A stretch of DNA of 64,000 nucleotides from Flavobacterium sp. N502540. GTDB taxonomy: Bacteria > Bacteroidota > Bacteroidia > Flavobacteriales > Flavobacteriaceae. Positions within the stretch are counted from its first letter, which is position 1. Each line of letters starts with the position of its first letter. Below the pieces are notes generated by a model. The model saw only the letters and a list, made by a program, of their open reading frames with translations. It ran no database searches and was not told the DNA's origin. Both the position numbers and the translations under genes were made by a program. Below, in pieces: positions 49,301-57,510 of the stretch. Location of the stretch: NCBI RefSeq assembly GCF_025947365.1, contig NZ_CP110012.1, forward strand, positions 992,001 through 1,056,000. The letters are read 5' to 3'.

Positions 49301-50450
49301 GATCAAGATATGGATGCGAATTGGTTGCCGCATTCCCTGCCAAATCACAGATTTCAATACTTCCTGAATTTTCACATGGAGCACCTGTATCCCAGGTTCC
49401 AAGCGGAGGCTGTGCATTTTTACAGGCAGAAACTACATCTCTTGGTGCGGCAACGAATAATCCGGGTAAATTAGGATTGATTCCGTCATTAGCAACATGA
49501 TCAAACTTTTTTCCATAAAAAGGTAATCCCATGATTAATTTGCTTGGGGGAAAACCAACTACATTCAAATATTGACTCGTTAATTCGTCTAATGATTCGG
49601 ACTGTACTGCACCATAAAGCGGATCATTGGTGTTTCCACTTGCATACAATGGAGCATTATAACAGGTCTTGTCGTACCAGTTTCCTCCAAAATCATAACC
49701 AAAATAAGTGATATAATCGCAATAGGTCGAAATATCTTCTGTCATTCCGTATTGAGCTCTGTTATTTGGGCCAAGATATTGTTTAGACACATTTCGAACA
49801 TTGTTCCCGGCTGCGATTGTAATTAATTTATTGGGCATTGCCTGACGCATTGCCTTTAATAAATAAACTAAATTTTTATTGTCGTCAGGATTGTATTTTT
49901 GGGGAGGAACCGGAGCACCATTAAGAATTTCAGTACCATCTGTACCCCCTGAGAGAGGATATTCCCAGTCGATATCAAACCCATCAATAAACGGATAAGT
50001 AGCAATGAATTTTACCATATCGGCCGCCAAAGCAGCTCTTGCTGCAGGACTGGCCGCTATTGGAGAAAGATCCTGACCTTTGGTCCAGCCACCAACAGAG
50101 ATCAGTACTTTCAAATGAGGATACTTTTCTTTTAACTTCATTAAACCATAAAAATTCCCTTTTACGGGAGCATCCCATGGAATTCCACCTTCTGTATGCT
50201 CAAAATCGGCATAGGTATCCAAACATTGTAATTTTGTATTCTCCGGATGGGCGGAATCATAACTTGTACCGTAAAAAGAATAATTTAAATGTGTCAATTT
50301 ACTTCCATCTATCTTAGAGACATTGAAATCCCTACCATAAATAGCCCATTGTGCATAATATCCAACTACTTTTTTATTATGATTCGGCTGGGAAAATAAG
50401 AAGATTGGGAATAAAACTGAAAATAAAAATAGTAAGTAGTGGTGTTTCAT
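46302..50450 (-). CDS. Secreted chitinase with two GH18 domains (ChiA-like)
   Basis: About 1382 residues from the ATG at 50450 (MKHHYLLFLFS, signal peptide); a longer frame would need a TTG lying inside a promoter-like element. The first GH18 domain (about 25-465) has SVGGW and the catalytic DGFDIDWEYP with Glu163. The middle has carboxypeptidase-regulatory/Ig-like beta domains (about 470-940). The second GH18 domain (about 955-1275) has VSIGGQNG and DGVDIDFE with Glu1074. The C-terminus (about 1305-1382, VEVYNTLGQSVVKYK) resembles a type A T9SS sorting domain. Two GH18 domains around a spacer is the layout of F. johnsoniae ChiA, which is secreted by T9SS. Confidence 0.9.
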   Translation of the reverse strand: MKHHYLLFLFSVLFPIFLFSQPNHNKKVVGYYAQWAIYGRDFNVSKIDGSKLTHLNYSFYGTSYDSAHPENTKLQCLDTYADFEHTEGGIPWDAPVKGNFYGLMKLKEKYPHLKVLISVGGWTKGQDLSPIAASPAARAALAADMVKFIATYPFIDGFDIDWEYPLSGGTDGTEILNGAPVPPQKYNPDDNKNLVYLLKAMRQAMPNKLITIAAGNNVRNVSKQYLGPNNRAQYGMTEDISTYCDYITYFGYDFGGNWYDKTCYNAPLYASGNTNDPLYGAVQSESLDELTSQYLNVVGFPPSKLIMGLPFYGKKFDHVANDGINPNLPGLFVAAPRDVVSACKNAQPPLGTWDTGAPCENSGSIEICDLAGNAATNSHPYLDPNTMMVTPTAAAAGWVRYFDNTTKVPYLYNSKLKQFISYEDKQSIDLKVKYIASKNLAGGMVWELSQDTRGAVPNALLSQINDSFNVAVEGTLVLSGAVKVGANLVSDATVQLKDENDAVIQTVKSSDGNFNFNKVVSGANYSVTALKVSYTFTPVKLTNVTANQTGIVIQGTQPLYAITGTVLNGTTAVSGVTVTAASATANVTAVSDSKGAYSISGLTAGADYTITAAKTGMTFSPASILYSVLSENKVLDFNQNATPTNKISGMVKNGTVPIAGAKIELNLPWTDSTHPYATFVAVTDASGKYSFDNGIFSGYTTISSLKMNAWDNNSVVYYPTDLANLPIPVSSREYNFNSSGVAPQVTITSPSAANLAIVPGAAIQLKANASMTFEDGKTTLSSVVFNVNGLNITGTPTTGTEYGATWTPATADFNKNYTLKATATASNNTTAENNFPFYLQCSGTACPNVLPEIVWTGPVSTTINQASGFQPVSISVNVTDRDGTIQSVAASINGTYFAMIKGSGDTYNYTFTPNSYKEYPIIIKAIDNKGGEKVLNQSITIVNSKFNPLPAKVILGYAQEWENTSAPFLYFKQMADKKYNVVVYSFIETVNRDGYTPLLVVNEPRFFTKGVFDPQLLKNDIKTLRDKGIPVIVSIGGQNGHVELQTVAQKNIFVNGIKAIVDQYNFDGVDIDFEGGSMNFGAGALKDFSYSAISAYPKLKNVIDAFKELKAYYGTGFILTAAPETYYVQVGYSVYGDGAGSFLPVIHNLRNELDLLMVQLYNTGSVNALDNTAYSQATPDFLVAMSDMMMKGFNVASTGFYFPPLPASKIVIAIPSCPDAAPAGGYLTPDKGINAFNYLRFGTTYSGRKYTMRSSLQPQMRGVMTWSINWDAACGSGYEFSNAYDNYFSKSLSVDQFDEKEEANFIVYFKDNALSIAVHNEAIDIDHVEVYNTLGQSVVKYKNIQNKRSLWLEDGSFLTKQLFIVVITDNLGRRKSYKLVNF

Positions 50451-50462
50451 AACTTTTTTTTT

Positions 50463-50470
50463 CAAAAATA
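50463..50470 (-). promoter_or_regulatory. Probable -7 element of the chitinase gene
   Basis: Reads TATTTTTG on the minus strand (TAnnTTTG), 12 bases before the ATG at 50450. No well-placed TTG at -33 was found. Its position argues for the ATG rather than the upstream TTG as start. Confidence 0.4.
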
Positions 50471-50587
50471 AAGCTATGTTATAGAATTAACTCTCACAGT
50501 GTAACAATTGGCTCATTACATGTAATAATCAGTAGCTTATACCGAAGCACTTAATATTTGGCAGGGAGATTTTCTTCGACAAAAAAA

Positions 50588-50755
50588 TTAAGGCTGCTTT
50601 GTCGCAACATTATAGAATGTGGGGTATGTTTTTTTAAATTTGTCGTAATAGTCGAAGTTTGAAACGATACCTGCAAATGTTTCTTTTGCTGTTTTAAGAA
50701 ATCACTAAAATCGCTCCAAAATCCTGAATCAGCAATCGCCGTTTTAATTCTATTT
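50588..50755 (-). pseudogene. Frameshifted gene-end relic
   Basis: On the minus strand, one frame reads NRIKTAIADSGFWSDFSDFLK. A shift at the A-run following TTAAAA then opens TAKETFAGIVSNFDYYDKF and continues KKTYPTFYNVATKQP-stop. Restoring one base joins the two into a continuous protein-like end of about 55 residues. Stops lie directly upstream. The parent family is not recognised. Confidence 0.45.
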
Positions 50756-51083
50756 TATAATTTATGCCCTTACACTTCTTCTTGAAGCTGATCGCAATGC
50801 AGGTCTCTCAGATTGTGGCGGCGGAATGTATATGGTTTAATTTTCTGCAATCTCACTGGTCGATGTGTAAACGCTAAGATCATGCTCTCATTCGATCACG
50901 ACTGACCTCACGAAATTTTTAGTTACGCAACAGCACAAAGGCCGAAACTGTGAAGCATTCTTAGACTTGGAGGCCGGAAAACTTCATAAACTATAATTCT
51001 CTTCATTTAGTACCTCAACGGTTTCCTGAAAGAAGTTAATTATTAGTCTATTGGCCATTCTATTTTCTTTAAGTTTAAATTAA

Positions 51084-51128
51084 AACAAAAGAATTACTCC
51101 TCATCCAAATTCAGATGAAGAGTAATTC
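51084..51128 (-). terminator. Terminator after the 234-residue protein gene
   Basis: On the minus strand GAATTACTCTTCATC...GGATGAGGAGTAATTC forms a long stem followed by TTTTGTTTTAATTT, beginning 22 bases beyond the stop codon. Confidence 0.75.
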
Positions 51129-51149
51129 AGACACTCAACCTATTGTTGT

Positions 51150-51854
51150 TTACCTGTCTCTTAGAGATCTTTCAGGGGTGCTGGTGTTTTCAATTAACAG
51201 TCTTTTCAAATCTATAAAAGCGTCAAAGTTCTTCAACCACTGACCACCCAATGCACTCCAACCGGTATTTATTGCATAACTAACGGAACGGGAGTCTACA
51301 CCTCTAAGATCAATATAGGCTCCGGCAGACATTGCTTTGTTGATTACAGTAGCCGTCTCGATTTTCTCTGTAGAAAAAATTAGCGCTATTTTAGTAATAG
51401 GTGTGATAACTTTTGAAGCCCCGGCTCCTAAAATTGGAAAGGCACACAAAATATTTGATTCCCCATTTACTAACTGACTAATACCCACTGTAAAACGCTG
51501 TGTATTCATATTCAAAAAAGATACTGCCCCCGGATAACCGTCAGAAGTTGATTCAATATTACCGGAGCCCATTTGAATAGTTACCAATTCCCCCAAGTCC
51601 GTTTGGATGGTATTACTCGGTTCGATTACAACCTTAGGTGCTACCGTACTTGTTGAATTGTAAGCCTCAAATTGTTCCTGCCAGGTAATCTTGGTTGCAG
51701 TCAATAATTTTTCTGCCGGCAAACGAAACCATACTGTTGGAGAACCGTCACCCGCTGCCGCTACCGATTTAAATCCGTATAAAGAATATCCTGTCTCTCT
51801 TAAAATTTTTACGTCATCGGGACTAATATTGATTATTATACTAAAAGTTGTCAT
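51150..51854 (-). CDS. Protein of unknown function (234 residues)
   Basis: Not recognised. There is no signal peptide. The beta-rich text includes FSIIINISPDDVKILRETGYSLYGF near the start (given here in outline: residues 4-27), a middle with GELVTIQMGSGNIES, and a C-terminal IDLKRLLIENTSTPERSLRDR stretch. The segment TVWFRLPAEKLLTATKITWQEQF resembles the cytosolic, ligand- or pore-type proteins found in secondary clusters, but this is only an impression. A short SEKPHE-like tail relic lies 21 bases upstream. It is last in the cluster and ends in a terminator. Confidence 0.65.
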   Translation of the reverse strand: MTTFSIIINISPDDVKILRETGYSLYGFKSVAAAGDGSPTVWFRLPAEKLLTATKITWQEQFEAYNSTSTVAPKVVIEPSNTIQTDLGELVTIQMGSGNIESTSDGYPGAVSFLNMNTQRFTVGISQLVNGESNILCAFPILGAGASKVITPITKIALIFSTEKIETATVINKAMSAGAYIDLRGVDSRSVSYAINTGWSALGGQWLKNFDAFIDLKRLLIENTSTPERSLRDR

Positions 51855-51875
51855 AATTTATTTCTTTGCTTATCC

Positions 51876-51896
51876 CTACTCATAAGGCTTTACAGG
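51876..51896 (-). other. C-terminal tail relic, copy d (PVKPYE-stop)
   Basis: On the minus strand CCT GTA AAG CCT TAT GAG TAG reads PVKPYE-stop and is preceded in frame by TAA, so it is not the end of an intact gene. The nucleotides AAGCCT.ATGAGTAGG match the other tail copies. It lies 21 bases before the 234-residue gene. Confidence 0.55.
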
Positions 51897-52039
51897 TTAC
51901 GTCTTTCATTGTTTTCCGAAGGCCAACAGTTCGTTTTTTTTAAGGGCAATCTACTCCACTCCTTGTAACACCTCTGGAAAATCGTTTACACTCTTGAAAT
52001 TCTAATCGTAAATGCTCATGATCGATAAGGTTCTTATTT

Positions 52040-53506
52040 TTATTTATTCTCTCGAACAAAATCCTCAAACTGTTTCACTTTCAGTTTTCTCGTTTCTTCT
52101 ATACGTCTCGATTTCAGGCTACTGTTTGCATTTTTAGCCGTTACTGCAGGTACAGGCGTATTGGTATATAGGTACGACTCAAAAACATGGCTCAGATACA
52201 GTGGCGATTTACCTTTGTTAATAGTATCAATATTCTTAGACTGATGGCACGTAAAACAGTTTACCAAATTTTTGTTGCTAATCGCATGAATGTCCTTTTT
52301 AAAAGTTTGAGTGTACGTTTCCATTGTAATATTGGCTAAGTTCACAGAACCTCTTGCAAGCGAATCCGGTAATGCACTTGAAATTTTTCTGGTTACTATT
52401 GCTACGGCCTGTTCTTCCGAAGACATTCCGTCAAAATTCAGCCAAATGGAACCGTTGTAAAAATAATTTCTAAAAACACCTTTCAATTTAGACGCAACAC
52501 ATTTATTAATGTTCACTATATTATTAAAGTTTGCCGGTTCAGCCTGACTTGTCGCCATATACGAATTTGAACCAACTTCTTTTGGAACTCCATATTCATA
52601 AAGAATAAATGCTTTATTAGGTTCTAAGGGACTAATACTATCCCATGTAATTCCTTTTAATCCGGAAGTAGTTCCTTTTTCATAAAGCAATTTTTCATTG
52701 GCAGAAGTCACAACGTTATCTTTCTTATCGTAAACCGGGGCCATATCTTGATGTTCGAAAGTTGCCCAGATAAACTCCGGATGATTTTTTACCACTCCCA
52801 CTACGTGCATTCCTAAGAGTGCAACATTTTTTTGAACATATTTTTTATTCTTATTCATAACAGAAGCTTTAGTTATAAAATAATCAGCCTGTCTGTCTTT
52901 TGGAATTGCATCGGCATTAACCCAGGAAACTTTTAGCTCAACTGCTCCAACGGGAAATGTTTCGAGATTAGAATAAGGGATTTTCTTGCTATAAATTGAA
53001 TCAGCCATTCTAGTCGCTTTATCAAAAAACTTATTATTGACATGTATCGAATAATAAACCGTATCGGCAATTTTGTTTATTTTAGGATTAGATAACAATA
53101 CCCCTTCTGAACCTGCCTGATTGATAGAACTCAAAACCAACTTTAAACCAGGAGGTAAAGGAACCACAGCCATTTCGGGTGTTACTAACTTAAGAGAATC
53201 TAAAAACAAAGGATTTCCATTTGGCAACGGTTTTGTCAGCCATAGAAATTTTTGCCAAGACCATTGATGAAAATCACAATTTGTAGTATTCGCCGAATCG
53301 AATGGACTGCCATCACCTTCTTTCGGTGGCGGAGTTTGTTCATGAGGAAACCAGCTGGTCTCGCACTCACAAGGATCAGCTGATGTATTTTCAGAATAGA
53401 CTCCATCTACTGCTTTCCCATTGTTCCTGTAGATAAGAAACAAGTAAAGACCAACTGCTGCTACTGCAATAAGCAGCACGATAATAATAATCTGTTTTTT
53501 TTTCAT
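52040..53506 (-). CDS. Membrane-anchored protein with one c-type heme motif
   Basis: A 488-residue protein with an N-terminal transmembrane anchor (about 5-25, rich in I/L/V) facing the periplasm. Residues 417-421 are CFTCH, a CxxCH heme-c site; a Met ligand is not obvious. The N-terminal part has a Cys pair (DPCECET) and the Trp-rich segment CDFHQWSWQKFLWLTKPLP. I do not recognise the family beyond the heme motif. The gene follows a terminator, so it is probably transcribed separately within the cluster; a redox role is an inference. Confidence 0.7.
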   Translation of the reverse strand: MKKKQIIIIVLLIAVAAVGLYLFLIYRNNGKAVDGVYSENTSADPCECETSWFPHEQTPPPKEGDGSPFDSANTTNCDFHQWSWQKFLWLTKPLPNGNPLFLDSLKLVTPEMAVVPLPPGLKLVLSSINQAGSEGVLLSNPKINKIADTVYYSIHVNNKFFDKATRMADSIYSKKIPYSNLETFPVGAVELKVSWVNADAIPKDRQADYFITKASVMNKNKKYVQKNVALLGMHVVGVVKNHPEFIWATFEHQDMAPVYDKKDNVVTSANEKLLYEKGTTSGLKGITWDSISPLEPNKAFILYEYGVPKEVGSNSYMATSQAEPANFNNIVNINKCVASKLKGVFRNYFYNGSIWLNFDGMSSEEQAVAIVTRKISSALPDSLARGSVNLANITMETYTQTFKKDIHAISNKNLVNCFTCHQSKNIDTINKGKSPLYLSHVFESYLYTNTPVPAVTAKNANSSLKSRRIEETRKLKVKQFEDFVRENK

Positions 53507-53577
53507 TGTTTTGTTTTGTTTTTGGTGATTCAGAAATACTTCTTTAATGGGTTTGAAGCTGAAAAAAATCTCTGAAA

Positions 53578-53606
53578 CAAAAAACCGCCCGAAGCAGGCG
53601 GTCTTT
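53578..53606 (-). terminator. Terminator after the DUF1842-like gene
   Basis: On the minus strand GACCGCC-TGCTTCG-GGCGGTTTTTTG is a GC-rich hairpin with a T run, about 75 bases beyond the stop codon. Confidence 0.85.
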
Positions 53607-53679
53607 AGATTTCAATGAAATAAGATTTTTTTCTTAATTCAGTATTCCTGTATTGAATTGTTTGGGGAGAATTTAGTTT

Positions 53680-54093
53680 CTATGCCAATTCCTTTTTCAA
53701 ACTCTTTGCAGACTTTACAGGCACATTCTCTATGTGGTGATTCCAATAAGAGAATCCTCCTGTTCCGTTCCATGAACTATCGATTGCTAAGTGTGCCTCA
53801 AAATTGGCCAAGAAAGAACCAATTGCAGGAGGAGGAACAGATTGAACATATTGTCCGCTTAGGCTAACTACCTGAGTAATTTTACCGAATCCGGTTGCAT
53901 ATATTCTTCCTTTAACATGAACAACGATATGACTATCAGGACCAGGGATGGCCTGTGTAATCACTACTGTACCCGAAACAGAATGTTGTGACGGTACAAC
54001 AACTAAACTAAATGATGCAATTGGAGCACCTGGTGTTCCTACATTCCCGATTGTGCCTTTTGCTAAATAGGCACCTGCTAATAAATCTGCCAT
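53680..54093 (-). CDS. DUF1842-like protein
   Basis: A 137-residue cytosolic-looking protein: LAKGTIGNVGTPGAPIASFSL, VSGTVVITQAI, HIVVHVKGRIYATGFGKIT and ANFEAHLAIDSSWNGTGGFSY. The pattern of GTPGAP..., SG...ITQA and a C-terminal D.W..G...Y matches my memory of DUF1842, a family of unknown function that co-occurs with DUF1843 peptides. That would fit the two DUF1843-like peptides 9 kb away. It follows the 614-residue gene after a 104-base spacer with a tail relic. Confidence 0.6.
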   Translation of the reverse strand: MADLLAGAYLAKGTIGNVGTPGAPIASFSLVVVPSQHSVSGTVVITQAIPGPDSHIVVHVKGRIYATGFGKITQVVSLSGQYVQSVPPPAIGSFLANFEAHLAIDSSWNGTGGFSYWNHHIENVPVKSAKSLKKELA

Positions 54094-54115
54094 AATCTTT
54101 TAATTTAAATTTTTC

Positions 54116-54197
54116 TTACTCGTGGGGCTTTTCAGATACCGCCTCGTTTTTTATAGTGGGTTCTGCTCCACTTTTTATCATTGGATCAAGTTTCTCG
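54116..54197 (-). other. C-terminal tail relic, copy c, created by a 70-bp tandem duplication
   Basis: Read on the minus strand this non-coding spacer encodes EKLDPMIKSGAEPTIKNEAV then SEKPHE-stop, but in a frame shifted from the 614-residue gene that precedes it. It parallels the current end of that gene (EKLEPVIKSGTEPTLENEPV, SE-stop). The DUF1842-like gene starts 22 bases later. Confidence 0.75.
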
Positions 54198-54270
54198 TTA
54201 TTCAGATACCGGTTCGTTTTCCAGAGTAGGTTCTGTCCCACTTTTTATTACGGGTTCAAGTTTTTCCTTT
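54131..54270 (-). repeat. 70-bp imperfect tandem repeat at the 3' end of the 614-residue gene
   Basis: 54131-54200 and 54201-54270 align without gaps; by eye 55 of 70 bases agree, including TTCAGATACC, TTCTG and CCACTTTTTAT. Since 70 is not a multiple of three, the duplication shifts the frame and supplies the present stop codon. Confidence 0.85.
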
Positions 54271-56042
54271 TTTGGAGAACTAACACTTATCTGCACGTTT
54301 ACCTGTCCTATATTATCTGTCAGACCTGCTCCGTAAATGCCTTTCAAATCGTCATTGATGCATAATTCTAATTTCCCAACTAATCCCGGTGGCGTGTTTG
54401 CTCCCAGTCCGATTAAGAAAACAGTATCTCCAATTTTACCTACCAATGCTCCCTCGTTTGCACCTGGAAGCGCATAACCGGGTTTAGCACTAATAAAAGT
54501 TGGGTTTCCGGCAGAATTGTACAAATGACCGTTATTGATATTTGGATTCGCCGTCCATAGCCCATCTTTATATTTTATGGTAGCAACTCTACTAGGATTC
54601 AATCGAACACCTGTATCGAGCCATGGATAAGAAGGATTAGGATTATCAGGAGTACTTGGATCCGGTTTTGCCTGAACGGTAAAATCAACTGGCGGAACCG
54701 CGAAATTGCAAGCCGGAATTGGCGTTGTAAATTCTTCATAATCAAAGTAATCTGCCAAAGCAAGACTCGTCCCTAAACCTACACCTGACTGCGACTGCAT
54801 AAAGGTTATTGGTCGGCTGCTGCTTCCTGTTCGATTCAAAGGGCTGTACCAGGTCCATAAATAAGTAGAATCGGGATAATTATTTCCTGATGGTGGAAAA
54901 TGCACACCAACAACAGTGGCTGTATTACCCGGACAAAGCGCAGGATTTCTCACAATAGTAGCGTGAATTTTTCCTTGTACCGCCGGAATCTGAACCCAGT
55001 TTGGCGGTTGTTGCGGGAATGGAAAATTTCCAAAACCAATCGCATTTGTTATTCTGTCTCCTAAATAGTTAATTAAAAATCCTGCACCACTATTAGGTGG
55101 AGGAGTCATTCCGGTAGGAGTTGGTCCGGTAAGAAGCGCTTGTTGCGCAGTAAATGGATTTGTAGGATTGTAGGTATATTTCATCAGTGTACTCTGACTC
55201 CTGTCTGATGAAACGCGGTATTGCGAATTGTCTCTCCAATTGTATAAAACCCTTGTAGGAAGAGGATTGAATGCTTCATTGACCGGTGTCATGAAAACAG
55301 TCATCCCAAAATTAGTATTCCATGTAAATAGTTCATAGTTATCACGGTTTCCAAATGAAAAACCTTCTACAACCGGAGATACCAAAGGTGTGTTTAAAGG
55401 ATTGCTTGATAATCTCTCAAAAGTGGAGAAATAAGAAAACGAGAACATTTGAAATAAGGCCAGCTGATTAACATCTCCTAAACCCGGGCGTGCAACAGGT
55501 CCCTGTCCAAACATAAGACGCACCGGAAAATTGGTTTTATGATCAAACCACATCCAGGTAGCAGGTGCGGGACTGCTGTTACCTACAGGAATTTTCCACC
55601 AATCTACTTTTTGTGCTTTCATCCAGTTCAGGTAACTGGTTCCTGAACATTTTGCTCTACTGCTTTCATTTCCAAACCAGTTTGTAGTTGGAATTCTCCA
55701 ACCTACATTGATCGGTGTATAGCGGATTCCGTCGGTCGATACTTCTGTTTGAGTTGGCGTTACTTTGTACCACCATCTTCTGCCGGAAGCACCTACCAGC
55801 AAAGCGTTTAATCCAAGTCCTTCGGCATAATAAACCGTAGCGGTACAAATTTCAAAAAATGGGCTCTCTTTGTCGGCAGTAGTACTATTACTCTGCAAGG
55901 GGCTAAAAGGGTGAAGTACACAAGTACATTTCCAAAATTGCGGAAGTCTGGGCTGAGGTCCTGTAAAAGGCTCCAAAACCGGATATCTTGAATCTGGTAT
56001 CGGATCCACGCATGTTTTCGAAGAAGAGGTTAAGTCTTTCAT
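54198..56042 (-). CDS. Large protein of unknown function (614 residues)
   Basis: Not recognised. There is no signal peptide or transmembrane helix. It is rich in Pro, Trp, Tyr and Asn (WWYKVTPTQTEV, TWMWFDHKTNFPVRLMFGQGP, YLWTWYSPLNRTGSSSRP) and has several Cys near the N-terminus (CVDPIP, CTCVLHP). The composition suggests a beta-rich or surface-like protein. The last ~25 residues (EKLEPVIKSGTEPTLENEPV) duplicate into the spacer downstream. It lies 259 bases after the PaaK-like gene, in the same direction. Confidence 0.65.
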   Translation of the reverse strand: MKDLTSSSKTCVDPIPDSRYPVLEPFTGPQPRLPQFWKCTCVLHPFSPLQSNSTTADKESPFFEICTATVYYAEGLGLNALLVGASGRRWWYKVTPTQTEVSTDGIRYTPINVGWRIPTTNWFGNESSRAKCSGTSYLNWMKAQKVDWWKIPVGNSSPAPATWMWFDHKTNFPVRLMFGQGPVARPGLGDVNQLALFQMFSFSYFSTFERLSSNPLNTPLVSPVVEGFSFGNRDNYELFTWNTNFGMTVFMTPVNEAFNPLPTRVLYNWRDNSQYRVSSDRSQSTLMKYTYNPTNPFTAQQALLTGPTPTGMTPPPNSGAGFLINYLGDRITNAIGFGNFPFPQQPPNWVQIPAVQGKIHATIVRNPALCPGNTATVVGVHFPPSGNNYPDSTYLWTWYSPLNRTGSSSRPITFMQSQSGVGLGTSLALADYFDYEEFTTPIPACNFAVPPVDFTVQAKPDPSTPDNPNPSYPWLDTGVRLNPSRVATIKYKDGLWTANPNINNGHLYNSAGNPTFISAKPGYALPGANEGALVGKIGDTVFLIGLGANTPPGLVGKLELCINDDLKGIYGAGLTDNIGQVNVQISVSSPKKEKLEPVIKSGTEPTLENEPVSE

Positions 56043-56301
56043 GGTAGTTTGCTTTTGGGGTTACTAATTCGGATTGTTTGGTATTATTTTGATTTTCAAC
56101 GGATAACCTTATCGTTCTGATTTCCTTTAGAATAACTTTACGAAACCAGCATTTTTAATTTTCCCGATTAAAATTACAATGCATACGAAACCCGATATAA
56201 AAAAATGTCATGAGACTGGTTTTTTTATCCATAAAGCAAATAATCAATGGAATAGAATTCTTTTAAAGAGGGAATAAAAATTACAAACTTGCACAAAAGC
56301 A

Positions 56302-57498
56302 TTATCTCCGATCCAGTAGCACGGGTGTTTTAGTCGTATTGGGATCTATGTACAGATCAGCCGCCGTAACCAGCAAAACCTCAACCTCCATAAAACCATC
56401 TTCGTAGTTCAATAGTTTTTTTAATGCTATACCTTTTTCCTCAACGAAAGCCTCTCTTTTATCTTCAGAAACATTTTGTACGATTAACATCTTTACAACA
56501 TCCTTAAAATTTTTATTTGTTGACAATTGAATCTGAAAAGCGGTTGCCTCATTTGTAAGCGACAGAAATTTGTCTAAGTCGTAGTGCTGTTCACTAACTA
56601 TAAAAGATTTTGCCTCTCTGGATTTTAATTCCAAAAAAGATTTTCCATCCAGTTCCACCCATCGGCCTATATCTCCGATGGCATATCGAAAAACCGGAAA
56701 TCTTTTACGGAATGTATTAGTAACCGCTATTGTGCCGTATCCTTCCTCATCGGGATTTATAATTTCAACGATAATACCTTTAATAACGGAAAACAAGGAT
56801 GGCGTTTTAGTACAATGTGACCAGGCCCAAATTCCGGTTTCGGCAGAGCCATACATGGAATACACTTCCTGAAAACCCAATACCTGCTGTAAAAAATTTT
56901 GTGTATTAGGTCGTAAAAACTCTCCCGCATAAAACAACTTCCCGATTTCTATTTGTCTGTTGTTCTTTTGTAAAAACTGAGCAAAGCAGATTAGTTTTGA
57001 AGGGGTTCCAAATATAAAATCAGGTTTGAAATGACGGGCTGCCTGTTCCATATCGGCATAACTGGCATGGGCACTTAATGCCAAAGTTGTTGCCTGACAT
57101 TTTTCAAGAATATCATCCATAATAGCTGCCGTGCGATACATATCGGAATAGCCAAAAATGTTCAGGGCAATTGTTTTAGAAGTAAAAAAATTATTTCGGG
57201 TGAGTTCGCCTGCCAATGCAAGACGCTGATTATGATTCTCCTGAATATCAACCGGAAAAACCAATGGCTTTTGTGTGCTCCCGCCTGAGCGTACGAGGTA
57301 AACTCCTGTTTTTTCTTCCTCAAGTTTAAATTTTGCCTCTAAAATTGGCATTAACTCTTTTTTACTCAGTACAGGTGCTCCGGCAGCAAAATCATTTCCT
57401 TTGTAAAATTCAATATACAACGGATTTTGTTTGGCCAATTCAAAGTAATCTTGTAATTCAGAATGGTCTATTTTTGGAGGGATACAAACGGGGTACAT
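56302..57498 (-). CDS. PaaK-like adenylate-forming ligase
   Basis: A 398-residue ANL-superfamily enzyme of the phenylacetate-CoA-ligase type, which activates a carboxylate as an acyl-AMP. Visible are the phosphate-binding loop YLVRSGGSTQKPLVFP (about 68-83), YSMYGSAETGIWAW (about 214-227, adenine region) and FRYAIGDIGRW (about 275-285, ribose-binding Asp). The C-terminal cap (about 300-398) is short. The substrate is unknown. It is the last gene of the six-gene operon, 12 bases after the glycosyltransferase. Confidence 0.8.
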   Translation of the reverse strand: MYPVCIPPKIDHSELQDYFELAKQNPLYIEFYKGNDFAAGAPVLSKKELMPILEAKFKLEEEKTGVYLVRSGGSTQKPLVFPVDIQENHNQRLALAGELTRNNFFTSKTIALNIFGYSDMYRTAAIMDDILEKCQATTLALSAHASYADMEQAARHFKPDFIFGTPSKLICFAQFLQKNNRQIEIGKLFYAGEFLRPNTQNFLQQVLGFQEVYSMYGSAETGIWAWSHCTKTPSLFSVIKGIIVEIINPDEEGYGTIAVTNTFRKRFPVFRYAIGDIGRWVELDGKSFLELKSREAKSFIVSEQHYDLDKFLSLTNEATAFQIQLSTNKNFKDVVKMLIVQNVSEDKREAFVEEKGIALKKLLNYEDGFMEVEVLLVTAADLYIDPNTTKTPVLLDRR

Positions 57499-57510
57499 AA
57501 GGAGTCGTTT

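Larger units (their letters stand above)
50451..51149. other. 699-bp non-coding stretch with decayed sequence
   Basis: No intact gene is supported. It holds a TAnnTTTG-type element close to the chitinase start (50463-50470), a frameshifted minus-strand coding relic (about 50588-50755), more minus-strand fragments broken by stops up to about 51050, and a terminator (51084-51128). Base composition around 50760-50990 is noticeably less AT-rich than neighbouring spacers, as expected for decayed genes. Confidence 0.55.

Noticed and set aside
50451..50465. TTG start of the chitinase gene
   Set aside because: The TTG is within a TAnnTTTG element; the ATG at 50450 begins a proper signal peptide.
50600..51080. 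Insertion sequence remnant
   Set aside because: No terminal inverted repeats, target duplications or transposase motifs were found in the decayed stretch.
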